NCBI RefSeq assembly: GCF_001186125.1
Contig: NW_014040472.1
Location: forward strand, 126,618 to 147,314
Length of the DNA: 20,697 nt
Source: Sphaeroforma arctica JP610
Taxonomy: Eukaryota; Opisthokonta; Ichthyosporea; Ichthyophonida
Direction: 5' to 3'
Shown here in pieces: positions 1 to 10,093 of the stretch (within the stretch, counting starts at the first letter, position 1; every line of letters starts with the position of its first letter). The notes under the pieces are model-generated. The model did no database searches, was not told the DNA's origin, and saw only the letters and a program-made list of their open reading frames with translations. A program made the translations under genes and the position numbers.

Positions 1-75
1 TCGGAGGCCGTATTTCTACAGCCCCAGGGTTATAAATCTAATACAACTACTATTTGTGCGGATGCACAAAATTCT

Positions 76-462
76 ATGCCTGCTTCTATTGCTCAGCCTG
101 TCACTTCAGGTACCTTGCCCCCTCTTTCGAGCTGCTCTCGTCAGGCTTTACCAGATCAGGTTCCTATTTCTAATGCGTTGGTGCCTTATCGGCCACCTCT
201 TACGGATGAACCTGATAGAGACTTGGTATTGGATAACACTCCAACTGCCCTTCCAGCCTCCTTTCTTCCTCCTCTCCCTGACGATTGTCGTTCACCATCT
301 CAGCAAACTACTCCGTTAGGTTATACTATCCCAGCACCTCCGCCGCCACGGCCTTATACGGTTTCCCATACTATTCCTGCCGATGCCCCCACAACCATGA
401 CGCGTACTCATGTAACCCAGGAACCCTGTACTCTTATGTGGTCGAAACCAAGTAACACTTAA
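76..462 (+). other. Proline-rich open frame, probable retroelement remnant
   Basis: An open frame of 128 residues rich in proline, serine and threonine, with runs such as APPPPRPYT near residue 90. I recognise no domain. It is followed by AT-rich DNA and, about 130 bp later, by a repeat that recurs next to integrase-like sequence at 10094. That context suggests it belongs to an LTR retroelement fossil, for example a linker or the tail of a polyprotein, but this is inference. A second overlapping frame (56-319) is probably its shadow. It could instead be a chance open frame in C-rich DNA. The element is incomplete here, since the window starts inside it. Confidence 0.3.
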
Positions 463-476
463 TAAAGAGTGTTAAG
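450..476. repeat. Small inverted repeat after the proline-rich frame
   Basis: TAACACT is followed after eight bases by its exact complement AGTGTTA, right where the proline-rich frame ends. The loop contains AATAAA, so the site could mark a transcript end. This is a weak, purely visual call. Confidence 0.35.
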
Positions 477-594
477 TCTGAAATAAGTGAACTCAGTCAG
501 AAGTGCCGTTATGATCGGCGCGTCTGCTATATTTATTATCACGCTCCTACATGAAACGAGATTTCCTCTAACAACGGGTAATTATGAAAACACC

Positions 595-849
595 CGTATG
601 TATGGTTTTCGTCTCCTGGTTACTAAATTATGATGACACCGTATGAGTCACCTCTATTGTCGTCGTCTCCAAGTAACTAAATTATGATGGCACCGTTTGA
701 GTCATCATTATTTCATATTAAATCCTCTGTCCCAATATTCAGTCCGGTCCCTCAGCCCGGTGCTGTAATATTTTACGCAGGTCCGGTCCTCTGGCCGGGT
801 CCTGAAATTCCACTCGGAGGTCGGGCCCTCTGGTCCGGTCCTAAATGTC
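595..849 (+). repeat. Long direct repeat, copy 1 (partner at 10094-10309)
   Basis: This stretch matches 10094-10309 at roughly 92 percent by eye, in the same orientation. Copy 1 carries about 37 extra bases in its GC-rich end, where CCGGTCC/CCGGGTCC motifs recur. Within each copy there is also a shorter internal repetition around TAACTAAATTATGATG. The pair flanks about 9.2 kb of other retroelement sequence. The most likely reading is that both are pieces of one retroelement family, possibly LTR or untranslated regions, but neither copy shows both LTR ends clearly. Confidence 0.65.
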
Positions 850-2780
850 CGTCCTAAGTACTTTGTCCACAGCCCCGCCAAGTTGGGTATTGGTGTGTTT
901 CAATAATCTTTGAGAGTATCTGTGATAAAATTGGTATTGGAAATATATATAAATACAAGGGATATCATACACGGATCGTGGGTTCTTGTATCGTCGTATA
1001 TATTATTTGCAATTTGATCCAAAATGTCGTAATTATTAGTGAAACAAACAGCAATAGACAACTGTAAGTATCCTACAAAATATTGTTTTAAAAATATAAC
1101 ATTATGTTTTGAATAAATAAAAACAAGATAAATAAAGACTCAGAAAATGGGTCAAAATTTGGGATAGAGTTGTGTGCCGTAAATATATACTATGTTTTAT
1201 ATTTGTACCAATCAGCTGGTGTGTTTACGTCACCACTTCCCTATTTAACACATTGTTGAATACCCATGTTGTAAATTTACTCTAGCGCTATTTATATATA
1301 TCATGAAATTTGATTGGTTCTAGTACGATTGGTAATACGTTTATAATCCGTATAATATATAGTGAGGCGTATGTCAAGCTATATTTAACTTTTGTATAAT
1401 CCGTATCTTGAAAACGTTTCAATGTGTGGTTTTATGTGTTTGAGCCGTGAATCGCCGTGAATGCTACAATTGGATAATAATTTACGCGACTATATGGTCA
1501 CGTATTATGGCTATTTTTGTGTTCATTAGATTACCAGTTAGTATAGCTATTATTGTTAAGTATAGATATTATGCGGATGGTGATTGTGAAGAATAGGTGG
1601 TCGGCCACCAAATGGCAATTGTATTTATGAGCGCTCGGGGTATCTTCGAGTGCAGGTAATGTCTATATTGAGATGTGTTACCGTCTTATATTGTAGTTGT
1701 GTCTAATTTCGTATATACTAATTTGTTGCATCTTGATTGAAAATAATGTCATATATCTATATTGTGGTAGTTGTTACAATGTTCTTTTTGTTTTCTTTCA
1801 ATGTGGTTGTGCGAGCTGCATGATACTGTGATTCTGTGTCTGGTGATATGTATATGTATAGCTTGCAATGGCCTGTAAATGGTTGTTCTAATCAGTATTC
1901 TCTATATAATAACATCTACAAGATGTTAGAGTTCTAAATTCGATCTCAATCCTTTGTATGATAATATGTATTTATGATATTCTTACTAATAGTCCGCCGT
2001 ATATCGGTGTATATTTATCTATAATGTTATTGTATGCTCGTGTATCCCATCCGAGATGTCTTATGACGTCATATCCTAAGTATAAGTTTGTTATACCATG
2101 GCAGTGGTAATGACTATATTATTTGTGTAAAATTTATATTGATGATTGTATTCGTCCAAAGGATATTAGAGTAAGTGTCATGTAATTGGGTTGTCTAGTT
2201 GTCCAGTATCCTGTGTACGTGATTGATGTGAAATGTTCGCCTGTAATAGTGATAGTATATTCGTCTGTGCGGTTTCTTAAGAATTCAACTATTGTACATC
2301 TACTAATGATATGTTTAGAACCTTTAATGTGTGCTCGAGTAAAGCATGATATCAATTCTTCTTGAAATCATTATCGATTTCTAGTGAATGTGATTTCATT
2401 TAGAATCACGTGATCGTACAATGTCAAGTGCCCGTAAGGGTGTTTCAATATGTGTTAGTAGTGCGGAAGCCATGTAGGTGCCAAGTACATGACGTCCTCT
2501 ATTATGTGTACAAATATGAGTGTCATAGCACGCTTAGTTCCTGAGATATGCGTGTCGGTATGCATGTTATGTGTTGGTTACTACTGTTAACGTTTATATC
2601 AAACCGTTGTACGTTTATTCGAACCCGTATACGTTTTCGGTAAACGTTTTTTCTTCAAAAAAAAAACTGTGAATAATTTTGGCCCATTTATAGGCCCTTT
2701 CCCTTCTGTGTGCGAGTGTGGTGTGGTGTCCTCTGAAGCACTTGAGTTGGGCGCGCATTCGGTGACGCCGTCACAGCGCC
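850..2780. other. AT-rich stretch without recognised genes
   Basis: No open frame here looks like a protein. The best, at 2134-2355 on the minus strand (73 codons), has no recognisable motif. A TATA-like stretch (AAATATATATAAATA) lies at about 938-953, and a TGACGTCA palindrome at about 2064. Near 2580-2650 the motif ACGTTT recurs several times. A GTGACG-C-CGTCAC palindrome sits at about 2761. The stretch may include retroelement LTR or untranslated DNA belonging to the repeat before it, but I see no ends that would prove this. Confidence 0.5.
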
Positions 2781-2782
2781 TT

Positions 2783-2966
2783 ACACGTTCCGACTTCTAC
2801 GTAATAATGTTACATGTTCCGACTTTTGCGTAATAATGTTATACATGGTCCGCCTCCTACGTAATGATGCTACATGTTCCGACTTGATACGTAATAATGC
2901 CTGCATGTTCCGATTCTTGCGTAATGATGTTGTACATGTTCCGACTTTTACGTAATAATGTTAATT
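2783..2966. repeat. Six-copy minisatellite, unit about 30 bp
   Basis: Six successive units begin with ACATGTTCCGACTT or a close variant and end in ACGTAATAATG or ACGTAATGATG, with spacers of slightly different length, so the period varies from about 29 to 32 bp. Each unit carries a conserved TACGTAAT or GCGTAAT core, so half-palindromic sites repeat at regular intervals. The array directly precedes the hairpin duplication at 2993. The units are diverged at single positions, so the array is not very recent. Confidence 0.8.
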
Positions 2967-2992
2967 AACTCAACACCACTCAGGGCGACTAT

Positions 2993-3286
2993 GCAACCCG
3001 CTCGAAGCTGCGGTTGCTCACCGACTGTAGCGCTCACGCAAAGTTCAATGCGCCGTGTCCTCAGGGTTGCTCGCCTCTGAGTAAGAATAGGCGGGGTGCT
3101 CGCCCGCATTCTCAGCATCTAAATAAACATACATAGCCTATTCTGTCGACTGGATGCCACGCAACACGCTCGAAGCTGCGGTCAATAACCGAGTTCACAC
3201 AAATTTCAATACGCCGTGTCCTCAGGGTTCCTCGCCACTGAGTTAGAGTCGGCAGGGTGCTCGCCTGTACTCTAAGCATATAGATA
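2993..3286. repeat. 168-bp tandem duplication with conserved hairpins
   Basis: Copy A (2993 to about 3119) and copy B (3161 to about 3286) are the same unit, offset by 168 bp. Each copy can fold into successive hairpins. In the last one, GCGGG (3091-3095) pairs with CCCGC (3103-3107) around the loop GTGCTCG, then a two-base bulge, then AGAAT pairs with ATTCT. In copy B the equivalents are GCAGG/CCTGT and AGAGT/ACTCT with the identical loop. A preceding hairpin, CTCAGGG with CC and CTGAG, is kept in both copies, and an earlier CGGT/ACCG stem is also kept. Nothing here looks protein-coding. It could be a structured RNA, a DNA hairpin signal or part of a retroelement untranslated region. Confidence 0.7.
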
Positions 3287-3560
3287 TCCTTGCCACACAC
3301 AACAACCACTCATTGTTTATTGACTTTCTGTGTCCTATGCATGTATAGTGTTGAGCTGTGGTATTCGTGTCGCATCAAGGACACTATATCACATCACCAA
3401 CATATCACCAGAATGTATTAATGTTTCCTTAACGTGATCTGGTAAGTATGCACATATATCTAGGCGCTACAGTATCTGTTATGAGTATGTATACCTCAAG
3501 ATCTATGTAAGTTTAATTTATTAATATTAATGTTCGAGTGTGTATCCTCTTGTGCATTCG
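3287..3560. other. Spacer between hairpin duplication and chromovirus fragment
   Basis: I see no gene or clear repeat here. A short purely AT run (TTTAATTTATTAATATTAAT) lies at about 3510-3530. If the chromovirus fragment to the right ever had its 3' LTR on this side, I cannot recognise it. Confidence 0.4.
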
Positions 3561-4888
3561 TCACTCTTGCATGCAGTAAGGACGCAGCCCCGGCCAGACA
3601 TACCAACGACCAAGGCCGCTCCAACCTTGGACCAGCCGTCGCTGTCGTCGACTCTCACGAGTTTGGATTCGCTTACGGTATGCAGTCACCACGTTCGGAT
3701 CATCAAAGGCATCCGCTGTCACCCATGTGGGAGAGCCCTCTAACCAGCGCACCAGGTACTCCGATTGCCGAGTCGCCTCATTGTGGCGGTGTGATATTAT
3801 GTGCCGGCATGTCGATCCCCCTTCTCTCCATAGCGATTCATCTAGCGGTGGCTCCGTAGCCTGGTGAACTAGCCGAATAATCTCCACATTAACTGGAAGG
3901 TGAGTTCCGGTGGTTTGCTGCCATCCTTGTCTCGTAGATAGTAGTCTGATTCACACTAATATGAAATACGTATGGACCCAACAAAGGCTTCTTCATGGCT
4001 TTGGTAGTCGCTCCCTGTGCGAGTATCATGACAACGTCTCCTGGCTTAAATTCAATTAAATCAAACTTCCATATCTGGTCAGTAGCCTCCGCCATAGCAT
4101 CAGTGTATTTGATGGTTTTCTGATGAAGTTTTGGCAGAATCGTCTTCTCAAGGTCATCCAATCGCTTAAGCCATGCATCATTCGTTGTCGGAATATGATC
4201 AGGTAAGTCATCAATCATGTCTGCAAATGGAACATGGCGGCGCCCAAAGAACACTAAATGGTGCTGGCTTGTGCCGACGTGATATCCGGAGGTTCTGGTA
4301 AAGCATAGTAAATGGCAAGCGTTCATCCCAAAACTCCGGACAGCCCACACAAAGTGCGCGCACACATTTGTGAATTTCTTTATGTCGGCGCTCTGCCTCA
4401 CCCAATGTTTGAGGACGGTATGGTTGAGATGTCTTGTGTAAAATTCCGAGAGCTCGTGTTGTAGACCTGACAATGTTGCTGACAAATTCAGTCCCCTCAT
4501 CACTCTAACCTTTCCGATGGAAGCCATGTTCACCAAATACAGATACTAAGTGTCGCCACCGCCTTAGCATCTTTTGCAGGCAGCGCCCGTAGAATAGAGT
4601 AAACACTAAATGGTGTTGACTTGTGCCGACGTGATATCCGGAGGTTCTGGTAAAGCATAGTAAATGGCAAGCGTTCATCCCAAAACTCCGGACAGCCCAC
4701 ACAAAGTGCTCGCACACATTTGTGCATTTCTTTATGTCGGTGCTCTGCCGCACCCAATGTTTGAGGACGGTATGGTTGAGATGTCTTGTGTATAATTCCG
4801 AGTGCTCGGTTATAGATCTGACAATGTTGTTGACAAATTCAGTCCCCTCATCACGCTGAATTTTCCGAGGGAAGCCATGTTCACCAAT
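3561..4888 (-). mobile_element. Chromovirus (Ty3/gypsy) fossil: integrase and chromodomain
   Basis: On the minus strand the integrase part comes first (about 4888-3890), then a chromodomain (about 3800-3670). The integrase part shows the ERRHKEIHK and WDERLPF stretches typical of the late core, followed by a C-terminal region with PGDVVMI and LLGPYVF, the usual GDxV...GPY pattern. The chromodomain is clear from EYLVRWLEG, a TWV block and F-x-x-x-x-VV-x-x-YRK. An integrase fused to a chromodomain defines the chromovirus branch, whose chromodomain steers insertion to marked chromatin. Part of the integrase segment is present twice in tandem (4251-4536 and 4603-4888). The element is broken, with several breaks. 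It may belong to the same insertion as the reverse transcriptase at 6466-7102, which has the same orientation. Confidence 0.8.
4251..4888. repeat. Tandem duplication inside the chromovirus integrase
   Basis: The segment from 4251 to about 4536 recurs at 4603 to about 4888, an offset of 352 bp, with only scattered differences by eye. About 65 bp of non-duplicated sequence lie between the copies. The second copy stops where the inverted LTR block at 4889 begins. Confidence 0.8.
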
Positions 4889-6280
4889 AGCCGGGCCTCC
4901 ACATTAGACTCGATGCTATACACGTACTCTTAAGCAGTACGTAAATTATGAACGTACTCTTAATAGTACGAGGAACCTAAGTTTCCTAAATGGTTTTTAA
5001 TGGTTTTATTAATTAATACCTTTTACATTTTACATATCAGATATTTGGACAAGGCCATTAAAAGGCCCCAGTAAAATACCAAACGTAAGAGTTGGTCTAG
5101 TTTTATTAATAGAACTATATTTACTTTGCAACTTTTTTTAAATCTGAATATTTCGGTAGCGAGATGGCTCAACCGAATATAGGTTTCTAAGGACTATTAA
5201 CGTTACCTAGTTGATCCTCCGATCAGCCAACCAGATGTGCCAGTCTGATGAAGGCTAGGTCGGTAATTCTTGATAAGTGGCAAGTTATTGGATAAGACAA
5301 TAACTAAGGACATCAAGAGTATTTATATATATATATTTCCTTCTAAAGATAGGATTTTACGAGTCTCTCGGACTCGCCCCAATGAAACATACCATAGTTT
5401 CTAATAGAGCGACAACGAAACACTGAATAAAATCCCTTCGGCGGAAACAGTACTGAGAGGATTATATATAGGCAATGTCTCAGCCTCATAATCCCTCAGA
5501 GTATTGCTGTTTTCACGGGGCATACCTTGCTTTACTAAAAGTCTCATTTCGTCTATTTACTTTAAAAATTGCATGATACTAAGAATTTACCTACGCGTTT
5601 AATTATTCTAAGGCGTTAATATCGTCTTGATAGACCGAATCTTACACATTTTAAAGTTAGCAAAGGTATTAATTACTTAGACTACTTAAGCGTAAATGGT
5701 ATATTAACTACCACAAATTTTTTCTTGTCCAAGCTAGTCCTTAAGAAACAAGCTAGTAGTCATAAATTAAGATTATGACCAAGAAAGACAATACTCCTTC
5801 TAAGAAGCGTAGTGCTGAAAAGAAGAAGATGGAGAGAGAAGCCGCTAGCGTTGCCGCAGCTACTACTGCCGCAGAAGCAACCGCTGCCGCTGCTGATGCG
5901 TTTAACCGCACTGTAGCCGAAGTACTTGCCTCCGACAATAATAGTCAACAGGACAATGCTTCAGATAAGGATGTAGCCACTCCGATTAAGAAGACTACTC
6001 CCACTGACAGAGCCCGAGGGCCAACTATTGCCTTAACTTCAAAGCTTACATTTTCGAAGCCAAGAAGTTAGACAAGGGACACGTCTCAAGACGCCCCAAC
6101 CCATTACTTAGACTACTTCAGCGTAAAGGTAGATTAACCACCACAAATATTTTCTTGTCCAAGCTAGTCCTTAAGAGACAAGCTAGTAGTCATAAGTTAA
6201 GATTATGACCAAGAAAGACAATACTCCTTCTAAGAAGCGTAGAGCTGAAAAGAAGAAGATGGAGAGAGAAGCCGCTAGCG
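4889..6280 (+). mobile_element. LTR and gag-start block of a gypsy-type fossil, inverted
   Basis: This block is the inverted counterpart of the LTR and gag start at 9507-10086. The outermost 20 bases (4889-4908) match 10067-10086 in reverse complement, and 5377-5900 matches 9540-10044 at roughly 93 percent by eye. Between these matches the left copy has about 470 bases not present on the right, including two CGTACT/AGTACG hairpins. A TATA-like ATTATATATAGG lies at about 5461-5472 in the LTR. A lysine- and alanine-rich gag start opens at 5775, and the LTR-end plus gag-start segment 5672-5850 is repeated at 6103-6280. Fossil; broken and rearranged. Confidence 0.75.
4923..4970. repeat. Twin short hairpins in the LTR
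   Basis: CGTACT at 4923 pairs with AGTACG at 4936-4941, and CGTACT at 4953 pairs with AGTACG at 4965-4970. Both loops are CTTAA-like. Such twin palindromes near an LTR edge could bind a dimeric protein, but only the symmetry is seen. Confidence 0.6.
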
Positions 6281-6289
6281 CCTGCGTGT

Positions 6290-9200
6290 TTGAGCGCTTT
6301 AAATGCGTCCTCACACTCTTTGGTCCACATGTCTCCTAGTTCGCCTTTATGACATCTTAAGTGTCCAAAAGGTTTAAGGTAATCAGCCAAGTGTGGTACT
6401 CCATCTGAAAAGAAGTTTACAAACCCACACATGCTGTTAATATCTCTTCCTGTAGTTGGTGTTCGTCAATCTAACAGGTGTGCTACCTTACCGGGGTCGA
6501 TTTTAATACCTTCCCCAGATATATGGTAGCCTAAGAGCTGTATTTCGCTCATTGCGAAGTGGCATTTCTTCTCGTTAATCTTGAAGTTTTGCTCGTTGAG
6601 TCTCTTAAGGACTCGTCTGACTAATGCGGCATGTTCGCCCTTAGTCTTAGAAAAGATGACTATGTCATTTATATAGACTTGCACGCTAGGCATGTCTGCG
6701 AACATTTCTTCCATTACTTGTTGGAAGAATGCTGGTAAAGAGTGTAACCCGAAAGGTGCACCTCTGAACCCGTATTGTTTACCTTTCCACGTAAAACTAA
6801 AGTATTTACGATGTGGTTCATATACCTGCATTTGATGGTATCCTTGTGTAAGGTCTATAGTTGTAAATACTGTAGCACCTTCCCATCCTTCGCAGTAGCT
6901 CGTTAGTACGAGGTAAGTGAAAGCTATGAGTCGGCAATGATTTATTTATTGGACTCATATCTAAACATACTCTGACTTTCTTAAACGATCCGTCAGAGTT
7001 ATAATAGTCTACGGCTCGCAGCGCCAAGTTAACTGGCGTCTGTTGATAGGTAATTTCTATCACTCCATCTGCTAGCCATTTCTCAACTTGTTCTTTTACC
7101 ACAGCCTCGTGTCTCCAGGATACATAGTACCTTGAGGGTCACTTTAACTGTGTAAAGTCCACCTTGGTTAAGTCAAGGCTGACATATCAGTCGTTAAAAC
7201 GTAATTTTGTACAATCAGTGATCTTTATCTTCTCATTAACTAGAATCAGATCCATGATTTTGTTCGCAAAGTCAGGTATTAATGCCTTGACTGTGTCTGA
7301 CGGGGGCTTATATGGTTTCAGACAGTTATGGTCTGATTGATCCTTTAACGGATCTATGTTATTTGGTAGACCAGTTACGGTTATACCTAGAGCGAGTTGT
7401 TTGTGTTCTCCTTTCGATATCTTTCATTAATGCAAAGCGATCGGATATATATAAAATATCTGAACCAGGATCAATCAACGCAAGGATTTTATTTCCATTG
7501 CAATATATAGGGATTATTACACGCTCATCTAAAGAGTCGTTGTATTGTCTATGTAACGATTGTACCTGGTAGTACTTTCACTCCAACTTAATGTCGGACT
7601 TTTTGTCACAAGACTTAGTGTGATAGCCATTCTTCTTCTCACACTTGTCGCACTTAATAAGAAAGTGTGTACAGGTGGATGTATGCCTGCCATTCCAATA
7701 ATCGTTAGGGGTTAATTGGTACATGTCATACCCACACTGTGCGTCGGCACATTTCTTAATCTCCTTAAATGGAGGTTCCATGTCCTTCGCTCTCGCGCGT
7801 GCCCGTTTATTGGTTCGCGTGGATAGAGTGAAGTCGCGAGCCCGTGTATGTTGGGGTCTCTCGTTTGAGGTCTGCCTGGATACGTACCCGTGATCGGTGT
7901 GCTCCCGCGGCTTCTTAACAGCCGCTTTCCCCTTCGATGTTTTCGATGTGCGGGGAAAAGGGTGGATACAGTATCATAAAACCGTTTCCACGTAAGTCGG
8001 GATAGTTAAAACTTTGTCTCATGTCCCTTGTCTCGAGCCTCAGTAGCGTGTTTACGTCGTAACTCGGTGTACAGGCTCTCACGGTCGTTATTCCCTATGT
8101 TCTTACAGAATACGTGTATAGCTAGGAACTCGTACCATCGATGTGCCTTGTCTTTTGTTATATCTGGGCGTTTAAGGTCAGCATCAAGTTTCAGAATATA
8201 GCTCAGAATAGGAGTATTCGCAACTGGTTCAGTTAAGATTGAACTCAATCCTGGACTTCGCATGTCCTTGCTTAATAAAGACGTAACCAACTAACACACA
8301 GCTGGCCAGTCACGACAAGTGTCTAGCTCATGCTGGTGTCGCTGCAGGATCAAGTAACTTGTCCCTGTAGGGTCAAACGACTGTATTAAAGCGGAGATCC
8401 ATTGCTGGGTAGCGATATCATTCGTCTCCAGCATGGCCGTAAACGCATTAAGCGTACAGGTTAGCGTGTCGAGGTCATAGTTGTTTATAAACTCGACCTG
8501 CTTACTGTTGGCATCCCAGTTTGACTTAAGTGGACTGATCTGTCCCTTGTACTTCTGGTTATCCCTGTGGTCTTGAACACGTTGGGCCTGAAGTAGCTGA
8601 TCGATGCGTTTTTTCTTAATCGCAATCATATTAGCAAAATATGATACATCCTCAGCATGATGCGCATCGTGGGCGATTTCCATTTTAATGGTATAATCGT
8701 CGACCGATTTGTTAAGTTCGGTCACCTCGTCAGAGTGAAAATCCTCTGCGGGTTGATGTAGTGTTGTGCCATCGAAGCGATTAAATTCGACTTCGTTAAC
8801 ACGTTTATGGGGGTGTTTATTACCCCTTGTAAAATCCATGGTCGAGGCCTTTCGGTGCTCTGTTCCTCGGATAGTGGTTGGTATTATAATCTTGGGTGAT
8901 TCATGTGTCTGGATAAAATACCCAGTCTTAACTGGTTTCCGACGATTGTCATCCCAATTGGGTAAAAGTGGCGGAGTATTTCTACCTGCCTCTGGGTCTA
9001 TAATACCCTCAAGGACGGGTGACTCACGGCCGGGTGTCAGAACAGGCGAGTATTTAGCCTGAAGTTTTGGTGGTAGTACCTCGTAAGGTATAGATACGCT
9101 GAGCACATCTGGATCATATGCCACAGGTGTAGCGCTTGAGTCTTTACGTTCTTCAGGCGTAATTGCCTGTCGACGTTCTGTCCACTTCTGTAGGGCTTCA

Positions 9201-10090
9201 ATAATGCCCGGAGAAACATACTCGCGTAAGTGCTGTGTATGTTTTCCTGATCTATAAAATCGATCTACATGTTCAACAGTCAGGTCTTTCATAAGGGTAG
9301 TTAACTGATTCTTAAGATCAGTGTTTTCAGTAATTAACTCACTTATACGCGTTAGCTTAGTAGTTTCGGACGTAGATTCGGGTTTGCCACTTGAGCTTGC
9401 CTATTTTTCTGGTTCTATTATAGGTTCCTTCTGAGATTTGTCATTGTCCCCTATAATTGGGGACTACCTTATAATTAGAAACTTCTCTTTCTGAGTTTCG
9501 TCAGAAGAATGGGTTGGGGCGTCTTGAGACGTGTCCCAACGCATCAACAGCAGCAGCGGTTGCTTCTGCGACAGCGCTAGCGGCTTCTCTCTTCATCTTA
9601 TTCCTTTCAGTACTACGCTTCTTAGAAGGAGTATTGTCTTTCTTGGTCATAATTTTAACTTATGACTGCTAGCTTGTCTCTTAAGGACTAGCTTGGACGA
9701 GAAAAATTTTGTGGTAGTTAATCTACCTTTACGCTTAAGTAGTCTGTAATTAATACCTTTACTAACTTTTAAATGTGTAAGATTCGGTCTATCAAGGCGA
9801 TATTAACGCCTTAGAATAGTTAAACGCGTAGGTAAATTCTAAGTATCGTGCAAATTTCAAAGTAAATATACGAAATGAGACTTTTAGTAAAGTAAGGTAT
9901 GCCCCGTAAAAACAGCAATACTCTGGGGATTGTGAGGCTGAAATATTGCCTATATATAATCATCTCAGTACTGTTTTCGTCGAAGAGATTTTATTTAGTG
10001 TTACGTTGTCGCTCTATTGGAAACTATGGTATGTTTCATTGGGGTGAATACAATAATCTCGGAATATCTAATGTGGAGGCCCGGCTCATT
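6290..10090 (-). mobile_element. Ty3/gypsy-type LTR retroelement fossil: LTR, gag, PR, RT
   Basis: Read on the minus strand, an LTR lies at about 10086-9690 with a TATA-like ATTATATATAGG (about 9960-9949). A lysine-rich gag start follows near 9650. Next come a long gag-like stretch (9292-8291 and 8290-8006), a Cys/His-rich stretch around 7700-7620 that resembles a zinc knuckle, and an aspartic protease core with ALIDPGSD (about 7490-7460). Reverse transcriptase occupies about 7100-6466, with VRVCLDMSPIN, FRGAPFGL, a YINDIVIFSK catalytic-type block and LLGYHISGEG, and the connection into RNase H is seen at about 6430-6290 (PHLADYLKPF, then W-x-x-E-C-x-x-AF-x-x-LK). No integrase lies before the inverted block at 6280; one in the same orientation follows at 4888-3561. 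The element is broken, with perhaps ten or more breaks, and of moderate age. Confidence 0.85.
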
Positions 10091-10093
10091 ACA

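Noticed and set aside
2783-2966. CRISPR array
   Set aside because: The repeated unit is nearly the whole period with no unique spacers of even length, and the window is eukaryotic; it is a minisatellite.
3112-3309. Minus-strand open frame of 65 codons
   Set aside because: It lies across copy B of the hairpin duplication, whose changes follow base pairing rather than codons.
5775-6071. Lysine- and alanine-rich open frame as a host gene
   Set aside because: The same start recurs at 6206 and, inverted, at about 9650 next to LTR sequence, so it is the gag start of a retroelement fossil.
7312-7572. Plus-strand open frame of 86 codons
   Set aside because: It is the antisense shadow of the protease region of the minus-strand retroelement fossil.
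8766-9062. Plus-strand open frame of 98 codons
   Set aside because: It lies opposite the long gag-like frame at 8291-9292 and shows no protein-like motif.
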